Assembly: GCF_009805585.1 (NCBI RefSeq) | Contig: NZ_VHIN01000002.1 | Span: forward strand, 186,001 to 250,000 | DNA: 64,000 nucleotides | From: Glutamicibacter sp. JC586 | GTDB taxonomy: Bacteria; Actinomycetota; Actinomycetes; Actinomycetales; Micrococcaceae | Reading direction: 5' to 3' | Part shown: positions 57,120 through 64,000 of the stretch, one piece after another | Layout of the letters: each line of letters begins with the position of its first letter | How positions within the stretch are numbered: position 1 is the stretch's first letter | Program-made: the position numbers and the translations under genes | The notes under the pieces: generated by a model | What the model was told of the DNA's origin: nothing | Database searches by the model: none | The model's input: the letters and a program-made list of their open reading frames with translations, nothing else

Positions 57120-58157
57120 TTAGATGTCGTCGCGCGAAGCACGATCCGAGCTCGAGGTCATCGACTCTGCCTCTGCGTTGGCCGCAGCACGCTTGCCCCA
57201 TGGAGTCCACAGAGAGAGCACCGTGGCAACAATAATCGCACCAAGGATCACCAGCAGGGATAGTCCGGTGGAGATATCCAGCCATGGGTAATCCAGGTGA
57301 TGGCCACCGTTGATGAATGGCAGGTTGTTTTCGTGCAGTGCGTGGAAGACCAGCTTTACACCGATGAAAGCAAGGATGAAGCTCAGCGCGTGCTTCAGGA
57401 AGACCAGTCGGTTCATTAGACCGCCGAGCAGGAAGTAGAGCTGGCGCAAACCCATCAGCGCGAAGATGTTCGCGGTGAATACGATGAAAGCAGACTTGGT
57501 CAAACCGAAGATTGCGGGGATCGAGTCAAAGGCGAACAAGAGGTCGGTCATACCGATGGTGACGAAGACCAACACCATTGGGGTGAACAGCTTCTTTCCG
57601 TCGACCACGGTGCGCAGCTTGGCGCCGTCGAAGTCATCGGAGATTGGCATGCGGCTGGTCAGCTTCTTAACCAGGCCACTTTCTTCGTCCTCGTCTTCGT
57701 CCTTGAGCTGGTTCCAAGCGGTCCAGATCAGGAAGGCACCGAAGATATAGAACACCCACGACCACTGCTCGATGAGCGCTGCACCAAGGACGATGAAGAT
57801 CGCGCGCAGGATCAGCGCAATAATAATGCCGAACATCAGCACTTCTTGCTGATACTTTCGCGGCACCGAGAATCGCGCCATGATAATGATGAAGACGAAC
57901 AGGTTATCTACGGACAACGCGTATTCGGTGACCCAACCAGCGTAGAATTCTTGGCCGATCTGAGGTCCTGCCTGCCACCAAAGAATACCGCCGAAAATGA
58001 GTGCAAGGGCGATATAGATGCCGACAAAAATGCCGGCTTCCTTCATGGAAGGAATGTGCGGGCGCTTGGTGACGTATAGCAAGTCTGCGATAAGTACCGC
58101 ACACAGCACGACTAGCGCGATGATCTCGAATTGAATGGTTAACCCATGAGTGCCCAC
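57120..58157 (-). CDS. TerC-family membrane protein, probable manganese exporter
   Basis: The protein has about eight membrane segments and the TerC motifs TEYALSVDNLFVFIII and LLFAFDSIPAIFGLTKSAF. Members of this family (for example Alx and MeeY) export manganese or metallate secreted enzymes. The frame runs up to 58280, but the upstream part overlaps a probable yybP-ykoY riboswitch, so the GTG at 58157 (345 residues), with GAAAGG ten bases upstream, is chosen. Control by manganese is inferred from the leader. Confidence 0.9.
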   Translation of the reverse strand: MGTHGLTIQFEIIALVVLCAVLIADLLYVTKRPHIPSMKEAGIFVGIYIALALIFGGILWWQAGPQIGQEFYAGWVTEYALSVDNLFVFIIIMARFSVPRKYQQEVLMFGIIIALILRAIFIVLGAALIEQWSWVFYIFGAFLIWTAWNQLKDEDEDEESGLVKKLTSRMPISDDFDGAKLRTVVDGKKLFTPMVLVFVTIGMTDLLFAFDSIPAIFGLTKSAFIVFTANIFALMGLRQLYFLLGGLMNRLVFLKHALSFILAFIGVKLVFHALHENNLPFINGGHHLDYPWLDISTGLSLLVILGAIIVATVLSLWTPWGKRAAANAEAESMTSSSDRASRDDI

Positions 58158-58189
58158 GGACGAGCGACCTTTCGTTGGAGGGTATGGAA

Positions 58190-58325
58190 AATCGCCGCAA
58201 GTCTCTCCGCCCTCACCCTGACCTCCGAATACATCGCAAGTCGGTTTCGTGATCGGCTGCTGCGCCCGGCGAATCGCCATTGATTCGCGTGTTGACGTTC
58301 ACAGCATTGGGATACTCCCCTACGT
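58190..58325 (-). promoter_or_regulatory. Probable yybP-ykoY (manganese) riboswitch in the terC leader
   Basis: On the minus strand the leader has the GGGGAGTATCCC element (58309-58320) and, about 100 bases later, GAGAGACTTG (around 58199-58208). These two conserved parts bracket the yybP-ykoY family, which often sits before TerC genes. I could not resolve the P1 helix by eye, so boundaries are approximate. Confidence 0.6.
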
Positions 58326-58400
58326 CCAAGCATCCATTGTAGCGCACAGCATTTGCACAGACTTATTTACTCACGCAATCGTGGATTAATCTACCGAGGA

Positions 58401-60488
58401 CTAAGCGTGACCGGCCGCCTTCATCTGACGCAGTTCCTTCTTGAGCTCTGACACCTCATCACGAATACGAGCAGCCAGCTCAAATTGCAGCTCGGCCGCT
58501 GCCGCGTGCATCTGTTCGGTCATCTCCTCAATCTGCGTCAGCAGGTCCTCCGCCGGCGCGGCGGCCAAACCATCTTTGCGGACCGATGAGGAAGCCTTGG
58601 TGCGCTTTGCATCTTTAGCTAAACGATTATTGTTCAGTAACTCCTGTGTGTCGGCGTCTTCACGAGCCAACTGATCGGTGATGTCGGCGATCTTCTTGCG
58701 CAGCGGCATCGGGTCAATGCCGTGTTCCTTGTTATGAGCTTCTTGAATAGTCCGACGGCGATTGGTTTCTTCGATCGCTTGGTCCATGGCGTCGGTGATC
58801 TTATCCGCGTACATGATCACCTGCCCCGACACGTTACGCGCGGCACGACCAATAGTCTGGATCAGCGACGTGGCCGAGCGCAGGAAGCCCTGCTTGTCGG
58901 CATCCAGGATGGCCACAAGCGAGACCTCGGGCAAGTCCAAACCTTCACGCAGCAAGTTGATGCCCACCAGCACATCAAATGAGCCCATACGCAATTCTCG
59001 CAACAATTCCACACGGCGAATGGTATCCACATCGGAGTGCAAATACTGCACCCGCACCTGATGCTCGGTCAGATAGTCGGTCAGGTCCTCGGCCATCCGT
59101 TTGGTCAAGGTCGTTACCAGAACACGTTCATCACGATCCACGCGGGTGCGGATCTCATCAAGCAGATCGTCAATCTGGCCCTTGGTCGGCTTCACTATAA
59201 TTTCGGGGTCGATCAGTCCGGTCGGACGAATAATCTGCTCCACGAACCCATCGGATTTGCCTAGCTCGTACTTCCCTGGGGTAGCCGAAAGGTAGACGGT
59301 CTGCCCAATGCGCTCCAAGAACTCATCCCACTTCAGCGGACGATTGTCCATGGCGCTAGGCAGACGGAATCCGTGCTCCACGAGTGTACGTTTGCGCGAC
59401 ATATCACCCTCGTACATGGCACCGATCTGCGGAACGGTCACGTGCGACTCATCAATCACCAACAAGAAGTCATCCGGGAAGTAGTCGATCAAACAGTGCG
59501 GGGCAGACCCCGCGTCACGGCCATCAATGTGGCGCGAATAGTTTTCGATGCCGTTGCAGAAGCCCATCTGCTCCATCATTTCCAAGTCGTAGGTGGTGCG
59601 CATGCGTAGTCGCTGGGCTTCAACTAACTTATTTTGGGATTCCAGTTCTTTGAGGCGCCCCGCGAGCTCGTCTTCGATGCGTTTGATGGCTTTGCCCATC
59701 CGCTCGGCGCCGGCAACATAGTGACTGGCCGGGAAGATGTACATTTCGGTTTCTTCACGAATCACTTCGCCGGTCACCGGGTGCAGGGTGTAAATGGCTT
59801 CAACTTCGTCGCCGAAGAATTCGATGCGTACCGCTTGCTCTTCGTACATCGGGATAATTTCGACCGTGTCTCCACGTACACGGAAAGTACCGCGATGGAA
59901 GTCCATGTCGTTTCGGGTGTACTGCATGGCCACAAACTGGCGTAGCATCGCGTCGCGGTTCAGCTCTTCCCCCGCACGAACGGTCACCATACCGGCCACA
60001 TACTCTTCTGGAGTACCCAAACCATAAATACACGACACCGTGGCGACCACGATCGTGTCTCGGCGGGTTAACAGCGAATTGGTGGCCGAGTGGCGCAACC
60101 GCTCGACTTCCTCGTTAATAGAGGAGTCCTTTTCGATGAAGGTATCGGTCTGCGGCACGTAGGCCTCGGGCTGGTAGTAGTCGTAGTAGGAGACGAAATA
60201 CTCCACCGCGTTATTGGGCATCAGCTCGCGGAATTCGTTGGCCAGCTGCGCCGCCAAAGTTTTGTTTTGCACGAGCACCAAGGTGGGGCGTTGTACCTGT
60301 TCGACCAACCACGCGGTGGTGGCGGACTTACCGGTACCAGTCGCACCGAGTAGCACAATGTCTTTTTCACCATTGTTCAGCCGCTGTGTCAGTTGCTTAA
60401 TTGCCTCCGGCTGGTCACCGGCTGGCTCATATTCGCTGATAACTTCGAATGGGGCGACGACCCGCTTAATCGGCTGTGCAAGACTCAT
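58401..60488 (-). CDS. uvrB: Excinuclease ABC subunit B
   Basis: UvrB is the damage-verifying helicase of nucleotide excision repair. The 695 residues show Walker A GATGTGKS (48-55), the [20 protein letters not shown] beta-hairpin region, a [11 protein letters not shown] motif and [17 protein letters not shown], with the C-terminal UVR domain. ATG 60488 gives the standard [16 protein letters not shown] start; ATG 60515 is upstream of it. Confidence 0.98.
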   Translation of the reverse strand: MSLAQPIKRVVAPFEVISEYEPAGDQPEAIKQLTQRLNNGEKDIVLLGATGTGKSATTAWLVEQVQRPTLVLVQNKTLAAQLANEFRELMPNNAVEYFVSYYDYYQPEAYVPQTDTFIEKDSSINEEVERLRHSATNSLLTRRDTIVVATVSCIYGLGTPEEYVAGMVTVRAGEELNRDAMLRQFVAMQYTRNDMDFHRGTFRVRGDTVEIIPMYEEQAVRIEFFGDEVEAIYTLHPVTGEVIREETEMYIFPASHYVAGAERMGKAIKRIEDELAGRLKELESQNKLVEAQRLRMRTTYDLEMMEQMGFCNGIENYSRHIDGRDAGSAPHCLIDYFPDDFLLVIDESHVTVPQIGAMYEGDMSRKRTLVEHGFRLPSAMDNRPLKWDEFLERIGQTVYLSATPGKYELGKSDGFVEQIIRPTGLIDPEIIVKPTKGQIDDLLDEIRTRVDRDERVLVTTLTKRMAEDLTDYLTEHQVRVQYLHSDVDTIRRVELLRELRMGSFDVLVGINLLREGLDLPEVSLVAILDADKQGFLRSATSLIQTIGRAARNVSGQVIMYADKITDAMDQAIEETNRRRTIQEAHNKEHGIDPMPLRKKIADITDQLAREDADTQELLNNNRLAKDAKRTKASSSVRKDGLAAAPAEDLLTQIEEMTEQMHAAAAELQFELAARIRDEVSELKKELRQMKAAGHA

Positions 60489-60561
60489 GCTTCCAGCATA
60501 TCCACTGTGTCCCACGCTTTGGGACCCAGCCTAGCCAGCTTTCAGCTTAAAGACCTGCTGA

Positions 60562-60810
60562 CTACTTACGCATCCCATAGCGGATGGCGTTACGGCGCAC
60601 GGTGCGGCCGATCGATTGCGAGAAGAAGCCCATGGTCACGATCGTGGCTGCGATAATTCCGAGCAGGGCTAGCCACCCTGAAATGTAAACCACCGGTGAG
60701 TACGGGCCTTGTTCCTGGCTGACAAATTCGGCTCGACCGCCAAAGCCTAACCAGAGCACTAGGGCCACCGCGAAGGAAGCGAGCATCGTCCATTTGGCAA
60801 TTTTGCGCAT
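60562..60810 (-). CDS. Small two-helix membrane protein
   Basis: The 82-residue protein has a first hydrophobic segment MLASFAVALVLWLGFGG, a short polar loop and a second, ISGWLALLGIIAATIVTMGF, then a basic tail. No family is recognised. It lies between coaE and uvrB on the same strand. Confidence 0.65.
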   Translation of the reverse strand: MRKIAKWTMLASFAVALVLWLGFGGRAEFVSQEQGPYSPVVYISGWLALLGIIAATIVTMGFFSQSIGRTVRRNAIRYGMRK

Positions 60811-60824
60811 TTTTCTCCTACTGC

Positions 60825-61409
60825 TTACGTCAGCTGCTGGTACAGGGCACTCACTTGCGCCTGTAATTCGTCTAAGGTACCGGAATTATCCAACACATAA
60901 TCTGCGACCGCGGCCCGCTGCTCATCGGTCGCCTGCGCCGCCATACGGGATTTCGCTTCTTCTTCGCTCCATCCGCGGTCCTGAATCATCCGTCGGATTC
61001 GTTCATCATGAGGGGCCTGTACGACGATGACCGCGTCGAACCTGTCGGCCTGTGAAGATTCAACGAGTAACGGGATGTCTTCGACCACGAGCGCATTGAC
61101 CGGTGCTTGGCTACGAAGCTTGGCTGCCGCCTCACGCACCAACGGGTGCACGATGTTGTTGAGCTTGAGCCGTTGTTCCTCATCAGAGAAGACGATCGCA
61201 CCCAACGCCTTGCGGTCCAAGGAAGAATCGGGCAACAGAATATCTGGACCAAAAGTGTTGTTGATGGCATTTAGCCCCGGGGTGCCGGGAGCCACGACCT
61301 CGCGCGAAAGCGCGTCGGCGTCGATCACTACCGCGCCGAGTTCAGCCAATTTAGTCGCCACCGCCGATTTTCCCGAGGCCACTCCCCCGGTCAGTCCCAC
61401 ATGCACCAT
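60825..61409 (-). CDS. coaE: Dephospho-CoA kinase
   Basis: CoaE adds the 3'-phosphate in the last step of coenzyme A synthesis. The 194 residues have the P-loop VGLTGGVASGKSAVATKL, DADALSREVVAPGT, and the IPLLVES segment with an R-rich lid. It precedes a small membrane gene and uvrB on the minus strand. Confidence 0.95.
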   Translation of the reverse strand: MVHVGLTGGVASGKSAVATKLAELGAVVIDADALSREVVAPGTPGLNAINNTFGPDILLPDSSLDRKALGAIVFSDEEQRLKLNNIVHPLVREAAAKLRSQAPVNALVVEDIPLLVESSQADRFDAVIVVQAPHDERIRRMIQDRGWSEEEAKSRMAAQATDEQRAAVADYVLDNSGTLDELQAQVSALYQQLT

Positions 61410-61421
61410 GCTTCCACCCTA

Positions 61422-61427
61422 TAAACT
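61422..61427 (+). promoter_or_regulatory. -10 element of leaderless YigZ-family gene
   Basis: TAAACT is followed by seven bases and the ATG at 61435. Confidence 0.5.
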
Positions 61428-61434
61428 ATTAGCG

Positions 61435-62109
61435 ATGAACACCAACGAATCGGTCGCAACCCGCTACACTACTTTGCGCAGCGACAGCGTGCACGAGCTG
61501 GAAATTAAGCGCTCGCGCTTCATCACCTACCTGTTCCGGGTTGAATCCGAGTCCGCCGCGCGCGAGCACATTGCGGCTTTGCGCAAGACCCATTTTGATG
61601 CTCGTCACCATTGCACCGCGTTCATTCTTGGCCCTGACCGGATGACCCAACGTTCAAATGACGACGGTGAGCCCTCGGGGACCGCCGGGATTCCGATGCT
61701 TGATGCCCTAGCCAAGCGGGAAACCGGCGATGATGGGGTATTGACCGACGTTTTGGCGGTGGTCGTCCGTTACTTTGGTGGCATTAAGCTTGGTGCCGGC
61801 GGCTTGGTTCGTGCCTATTCAGAGGCCGTCTCCAGTGCCTTGGATCAGGCTGCGCTGCTCCCCCGCCAGCGCCTGCGAATTTACACCATGCCCGCAGCTC
61901 ATGCCACCGCCGCCCGCTACGAAAACGAACTGCGCGCCGCCGGCTACCAGATCGAACCGACGCAGTGGTTGGCCGAATCCGCGCTAGTGCACATCGGCAT
62001 CCCCGATACCCCGGCCGCCGCTGACGAACTACACACCCACGTCGCCACGCTCACCGCCGGCGCCGGAAAACTCACCGCCGCCGACACCCGATGGGTTGAT
62101 CTGATTTGA
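61435..62109 (+). CDS. YigZ/IMPACT-family protein
   Basis: The 224-residue protein has the signature QRSNDDGEPSGTAGIPMLDA and VRYFGGIKLGAGGLVRAYSE of the YigZ/IMPACT family, with a C-terminal ferredoxin-like domain. The family has suggested roles in translation regulation or ribosome-linked proteolysis; none is proven. The ATG at 61435 is used; the longer frame upstream is antisense to coaE. It overlaps the next gene by four bases. Confidence 0.9.
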   Translation: MNTNESVATRYTTLRSDSVHELEIKRSRFITYLFRVESESAAREHIAALRKTHFDARHHCTAFILGPDRMTQRSNDDGEPSGTAGIPMLDALAKRETGDDGVLTDVLAVVVRYFGGIKLGAGGLVRAYSEAVSSALDQAALLPRQRLRIYTMPAAHATAARYENELRAAGYQIEPTQWLAESALVHIGIPDTPAAADELHTHVATLTAGAGKLTAADTRWVDLI

Positions 62110-63272
62110 ACACCGTACCCGAGCCAACTGCCGACCTTGACCAGCTGTTCACCGCGCTGAGCCGTTGGCCCGACGTGCAGGCGCCAAACCTCTTTGCCGC
62201 GGACGCCGCCGACCGGCTGATCATCGATACCTGCGCACAGTCCCACTCCACCCAGGATCAACCTTGGCCGGCGTCCATCACGATCGTCGGCGATCACTAC
62301 GGCGCACTGACCCTCGGCGCGCTGGCGCTGGGCAGCACTCAGGTTCGGGTTCACACCGATTCGCTTACCGCCCGCCGCGCGATCGAAGCCAATGCGCAAA
62401 AACTTTTGCCGCAATTGACGGATCGGTTGAGCTTCTACACCCTGGCGCAAGTCGCCGATCAGGCCTCGACGATTCTTTTGGCCCTACCCCGTGGCTTGGA
62501 TGTTTTGGACGAGCAGGTCGCTGCCTTGGCCAGCTCCGCCACACCTACCGCACGGTTATTCGCCGGCGGCCGCATCAAACATATGAGCCGTTCGATGAAC
62601 GAGGTTTTATCCTCCCGCTTCGCTCGTGTTGATGTCTCACTCGCACGACAAAAATCCCGCGTTTTGACGGCCAGTAATCCCCTAGCCGAACAAACCGCCA
62701 GTAATTTCCCGGCCACCGCCATCCACACCGTGCGTGGCACCAGCTTCAACCTGCACGCCGGCGCCGGCACTTTTGGGGCAGCCCGGCTGGATCCTGGTAC
62801 CCGTCTACTCCTTGAGCATTTGCCCGACCTTTGTGCACACGCCACCCTAGTGGACTTGGCCTGCGGCAACGGATCCATCGGCGTATATGCGGCGCTGACC
62901 CACCGCCACTTGCGTGTCGACGCCTCGGATCATTCGGCCTCCGCGGTAGCTTCCACTTTGGCCGCCGCCGAAGCTAACGAGGTGTCCGAGCGCATCACCG
63001 CCGTGCAGGACGACGCCCTGTCCCGACTGCCGGAGAACTCGGCCACGCTAATTACCCTCAACCCGCCCTTCCACATCGGCAATACGGTCACCGCAGACAT
63101 CGCATTCAAATTGATCGACGATGCCGCCCGCGCTCTTACCCCCGGTGGCACCTTGTTGTGCGTTTTTAATTCGCACCTACGCTACCGCCACGAATTGGAG
63201 CGCCGCATCGGGCCGACCACACAATTGGCGCGCGACAAGACCTTCACCGTCACCTCCACGATCAAGCTCTAA
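62106..63272 (+). CDS. Class I SAM methyltransferase, RsmC/RlmG-like
   Basis: An N-terminal methyltransferase-like domain is followed by a catalytic one with TLVDLACGNGSIGVYAAL and LITLNPPFHIGN; the NPPFH motif marks RsmC/RlmG-type guanine N2 methyltransferases of ribosomal RNA. Whether it targets 16S or 23S RNA is unclear. It starts with TTG overlapping the YigZ gene and is 388 residues long. Confidence 0.88.
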   Translation: MNTVPEPTADLDQLFTALSRWPDVQAPNLFAADAADRLIIDTCAQSHSTQDQPWPASITIVGDHYGALTLGALALGSTQVRVHTDSLTARRAIEANAQKLLPQLTDRLSFYTLAQVADQASTILLALPRGLDVLDEQVAALASSATPTARLFAGGRIKHMSRSMNEVLSSRFARVDVSLARQKSRVLTASNPLAEQTASNFPATAIHTVRGTSFNLHAGAGTFGAARLDPGTRLLLEHLPDLCAHATLVDLACGNGSIGVYAALTHRHLRVDASDHSASAVASTLAAAEANEVSERITAVQDDALSRLPENSATLITLNPPFHIGNTVTADIAFKLIDDAARALTPGGTLLCVFNSHLRYRHELERRIGPTTQLARDKTFTVTSTIKL

Positions 63273-63351
63273 GCGCGAACGCACCGTCGAACTTTTCCAC
63301 ATCCGGCGGCGACGTGTTGTCAGCGCCGTTTTGCCGGTGCATCCTTGGTCC

Positions 63352-64000
63352 ATGAGCGAATCTGTTGGCCAGGCGATTGCCGTCCTTACCCTAGCGATCA
63401 CGGAATCTTCGTGCCTCACAGCCGATGATGCCCTAGAGATCGCCACGCTCATCGCGACCCTGCAACGGAGCATCACCCCAGATTCTGTTGCAGGGTCGGC
63501 ACTCTCGCCGGAGCATACGCAGGACCCGCGCTTTGCACTGGCTCTGGCCAGCAGCGCCGAAACGATCGCACAGGAATCTCTGCGGACCCAGATTTACACC
63601 GCTCACTTGGTCGAAGCTACCAGCGCCCACACCCTCACTGTTGAAGAGCTCGACGCTGCACGCGCGGGCATCGTTGATTTTGACACTTCCGCTCAGCGAA
63701 CTGGTCAACGACCCTCCATGCCATCGGCCACTGCTTTGAGCGCGACCTGGCTGCACATTGAGTACTTCGAAGCCACACGTCGTATGGATAGCGCCCACCA
63801 CGTTTATGCTCAATTCGACTACCAACATCAGCAGTATCCACCACAGTTTCCCCTGCTCACACAGCGTTTTCGTGACCACGACCGCCCGCCGGCCGAGGTT
63901 CTTTCCGTGGCCCGTCGTCTGAATTCTCTGGAGCCAAAACGCGACGAATTTGCCCTGCCGACGACCTCCACCTTGCTCAACGGCGATGGGCAGCTACTTG
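63352..64000 (+). CDS. Probable DUF222/HNH-type protein, N-terminal part (runs off window)
   Basis: The frame is open from ATG 63352 to the window edge. The first 216 residues look like the alanine-rich helical N-terminal region of the DUF222 family, which often ends in an HNH nuclease in Micrococcaceae. Visible segments are ATALSATWLHIEYFEATRR-like helix and PAEVLSVARRLNSLEPKRDE. No ribosome-binding site is seen. The HNH part, if any, lies outside. Assignment is tentative. Confidence 0.5.
   Translation, partial: MSESVGQAIAVLTLAITESSCLTADDALEIATLIATLQRSITPDSVAGSALSPEHTQDPRFALALASSAETIAQESLRTQIYTAHLVEATSAHTLTVEELDAARAGIVDFDTSAQRTGQRPSMPSATALSATWLHIEYFEATRRMDSAHHVYAQFDYQHQQYPPQFPLLTQRFRDHDRPPAEVLSVARRLNSLEPKRDEFALPTTSTLLNGDGQLL

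Noticed and set aside
58158-58280. N-terminal extension of the TerC frame
   Set aside because: It overlaps the probable riboswitch, lacks membrane-protein features and has no start site of its own.

Overview
The window is a piece of an actinobacterial chromosome, most likely from the Micrococcaceae (Arthrobacter or Glutamicibacter type). The clues are the whiA/yvcK/rapZ block, OpcA beside Zwf, a SufR-led suf operon, an actinobacterial heme A pathway, a DUF3516 helicase, a short bacterial D-amino-acid oxidase, moderate G+C, many GTG/TTG starts and many apparently leaderless genes. The genus is inferred from protein character, not proven.

Layout. 1-1630: the end of an acyl-CoA ligase-like gene and a thiolase-like gene that lacks its second catalytic cysteine. 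1641-6342 (minus): suf iron-sulfur assembly operon sufR-sufB-sufD-sufC-SufT-like, with no sufS or sufU. 6536-9217 (plus): ABC exporter and heme A synthase ctaA. 9300-10596 (minus): PadR regulator with a HAAS-type membrane protein. 10814-11791 (minus): ctaB. 12526-20533 (plus): pentose-phosphate operon tkt-tal-pgi-zwf-opcA-pgl. 20616-21581: D-amino-acid oxidase. 22010-31618 (plus): complete glycogen operon glgP-glgB-glgC-glgA-glgX whose GlgC and GlgA resemble proteobacterial rather than usual actinobacterial forms. 31742-33033: AT-rich insert with a secreted six-cysteine protein and a small membrane protein, flanked by two copies of the secG 3' end. 33108-36454 (minus): gap-pgk-tpiA-secG glycolytic/Sec operon. 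36637-43592 (minus): sodA, then whiA, yvcK, rapZ, uvrC, plsC and a HAD phosphatase. 43680-46550: uvrA. 46657-64000: a mixed accessory stretch (propeller lipoprotein, GntR regulator, MBL hydrolase, Tam methyltransferase, DUF3516 helicase, Nudix hydrolase, a truncated APH-like gene, YdjM-like protein, GNAT, S33 peptidase, MarR, TerC with a probable manganese riboswitch) followed by uvrB, coaE, a YigZ-family protein, an RsmC-like methyltransferase and the start of a probable DUF222-type protein.

The genes cover linked carbon flow (glycogen, glycolysis and the NADPH-producing pentose-phosphate route), respiratory cofactors (Fe-S clusters and heme A) and DNA repair (all three uvr genes on one strand within about 20 kb). 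The suf, heme A and pentose-phosphate order matches the conserved mycobacterial locus around sufR, ctaB and tkt. DAO, glg and the insert lie between that block and secG-tpiA-pgk-gap.

I found no rRNA, tRNA, CRISPR array or intact mobile element. I saw no clear new multi-gene defence or biosynthetic system. The strongest unusual signals are the secG-tail duplication around the insert, the glg operon's apparent foreign type, the thiolase with the missing cysteine, and the truncated phosphotransferase.
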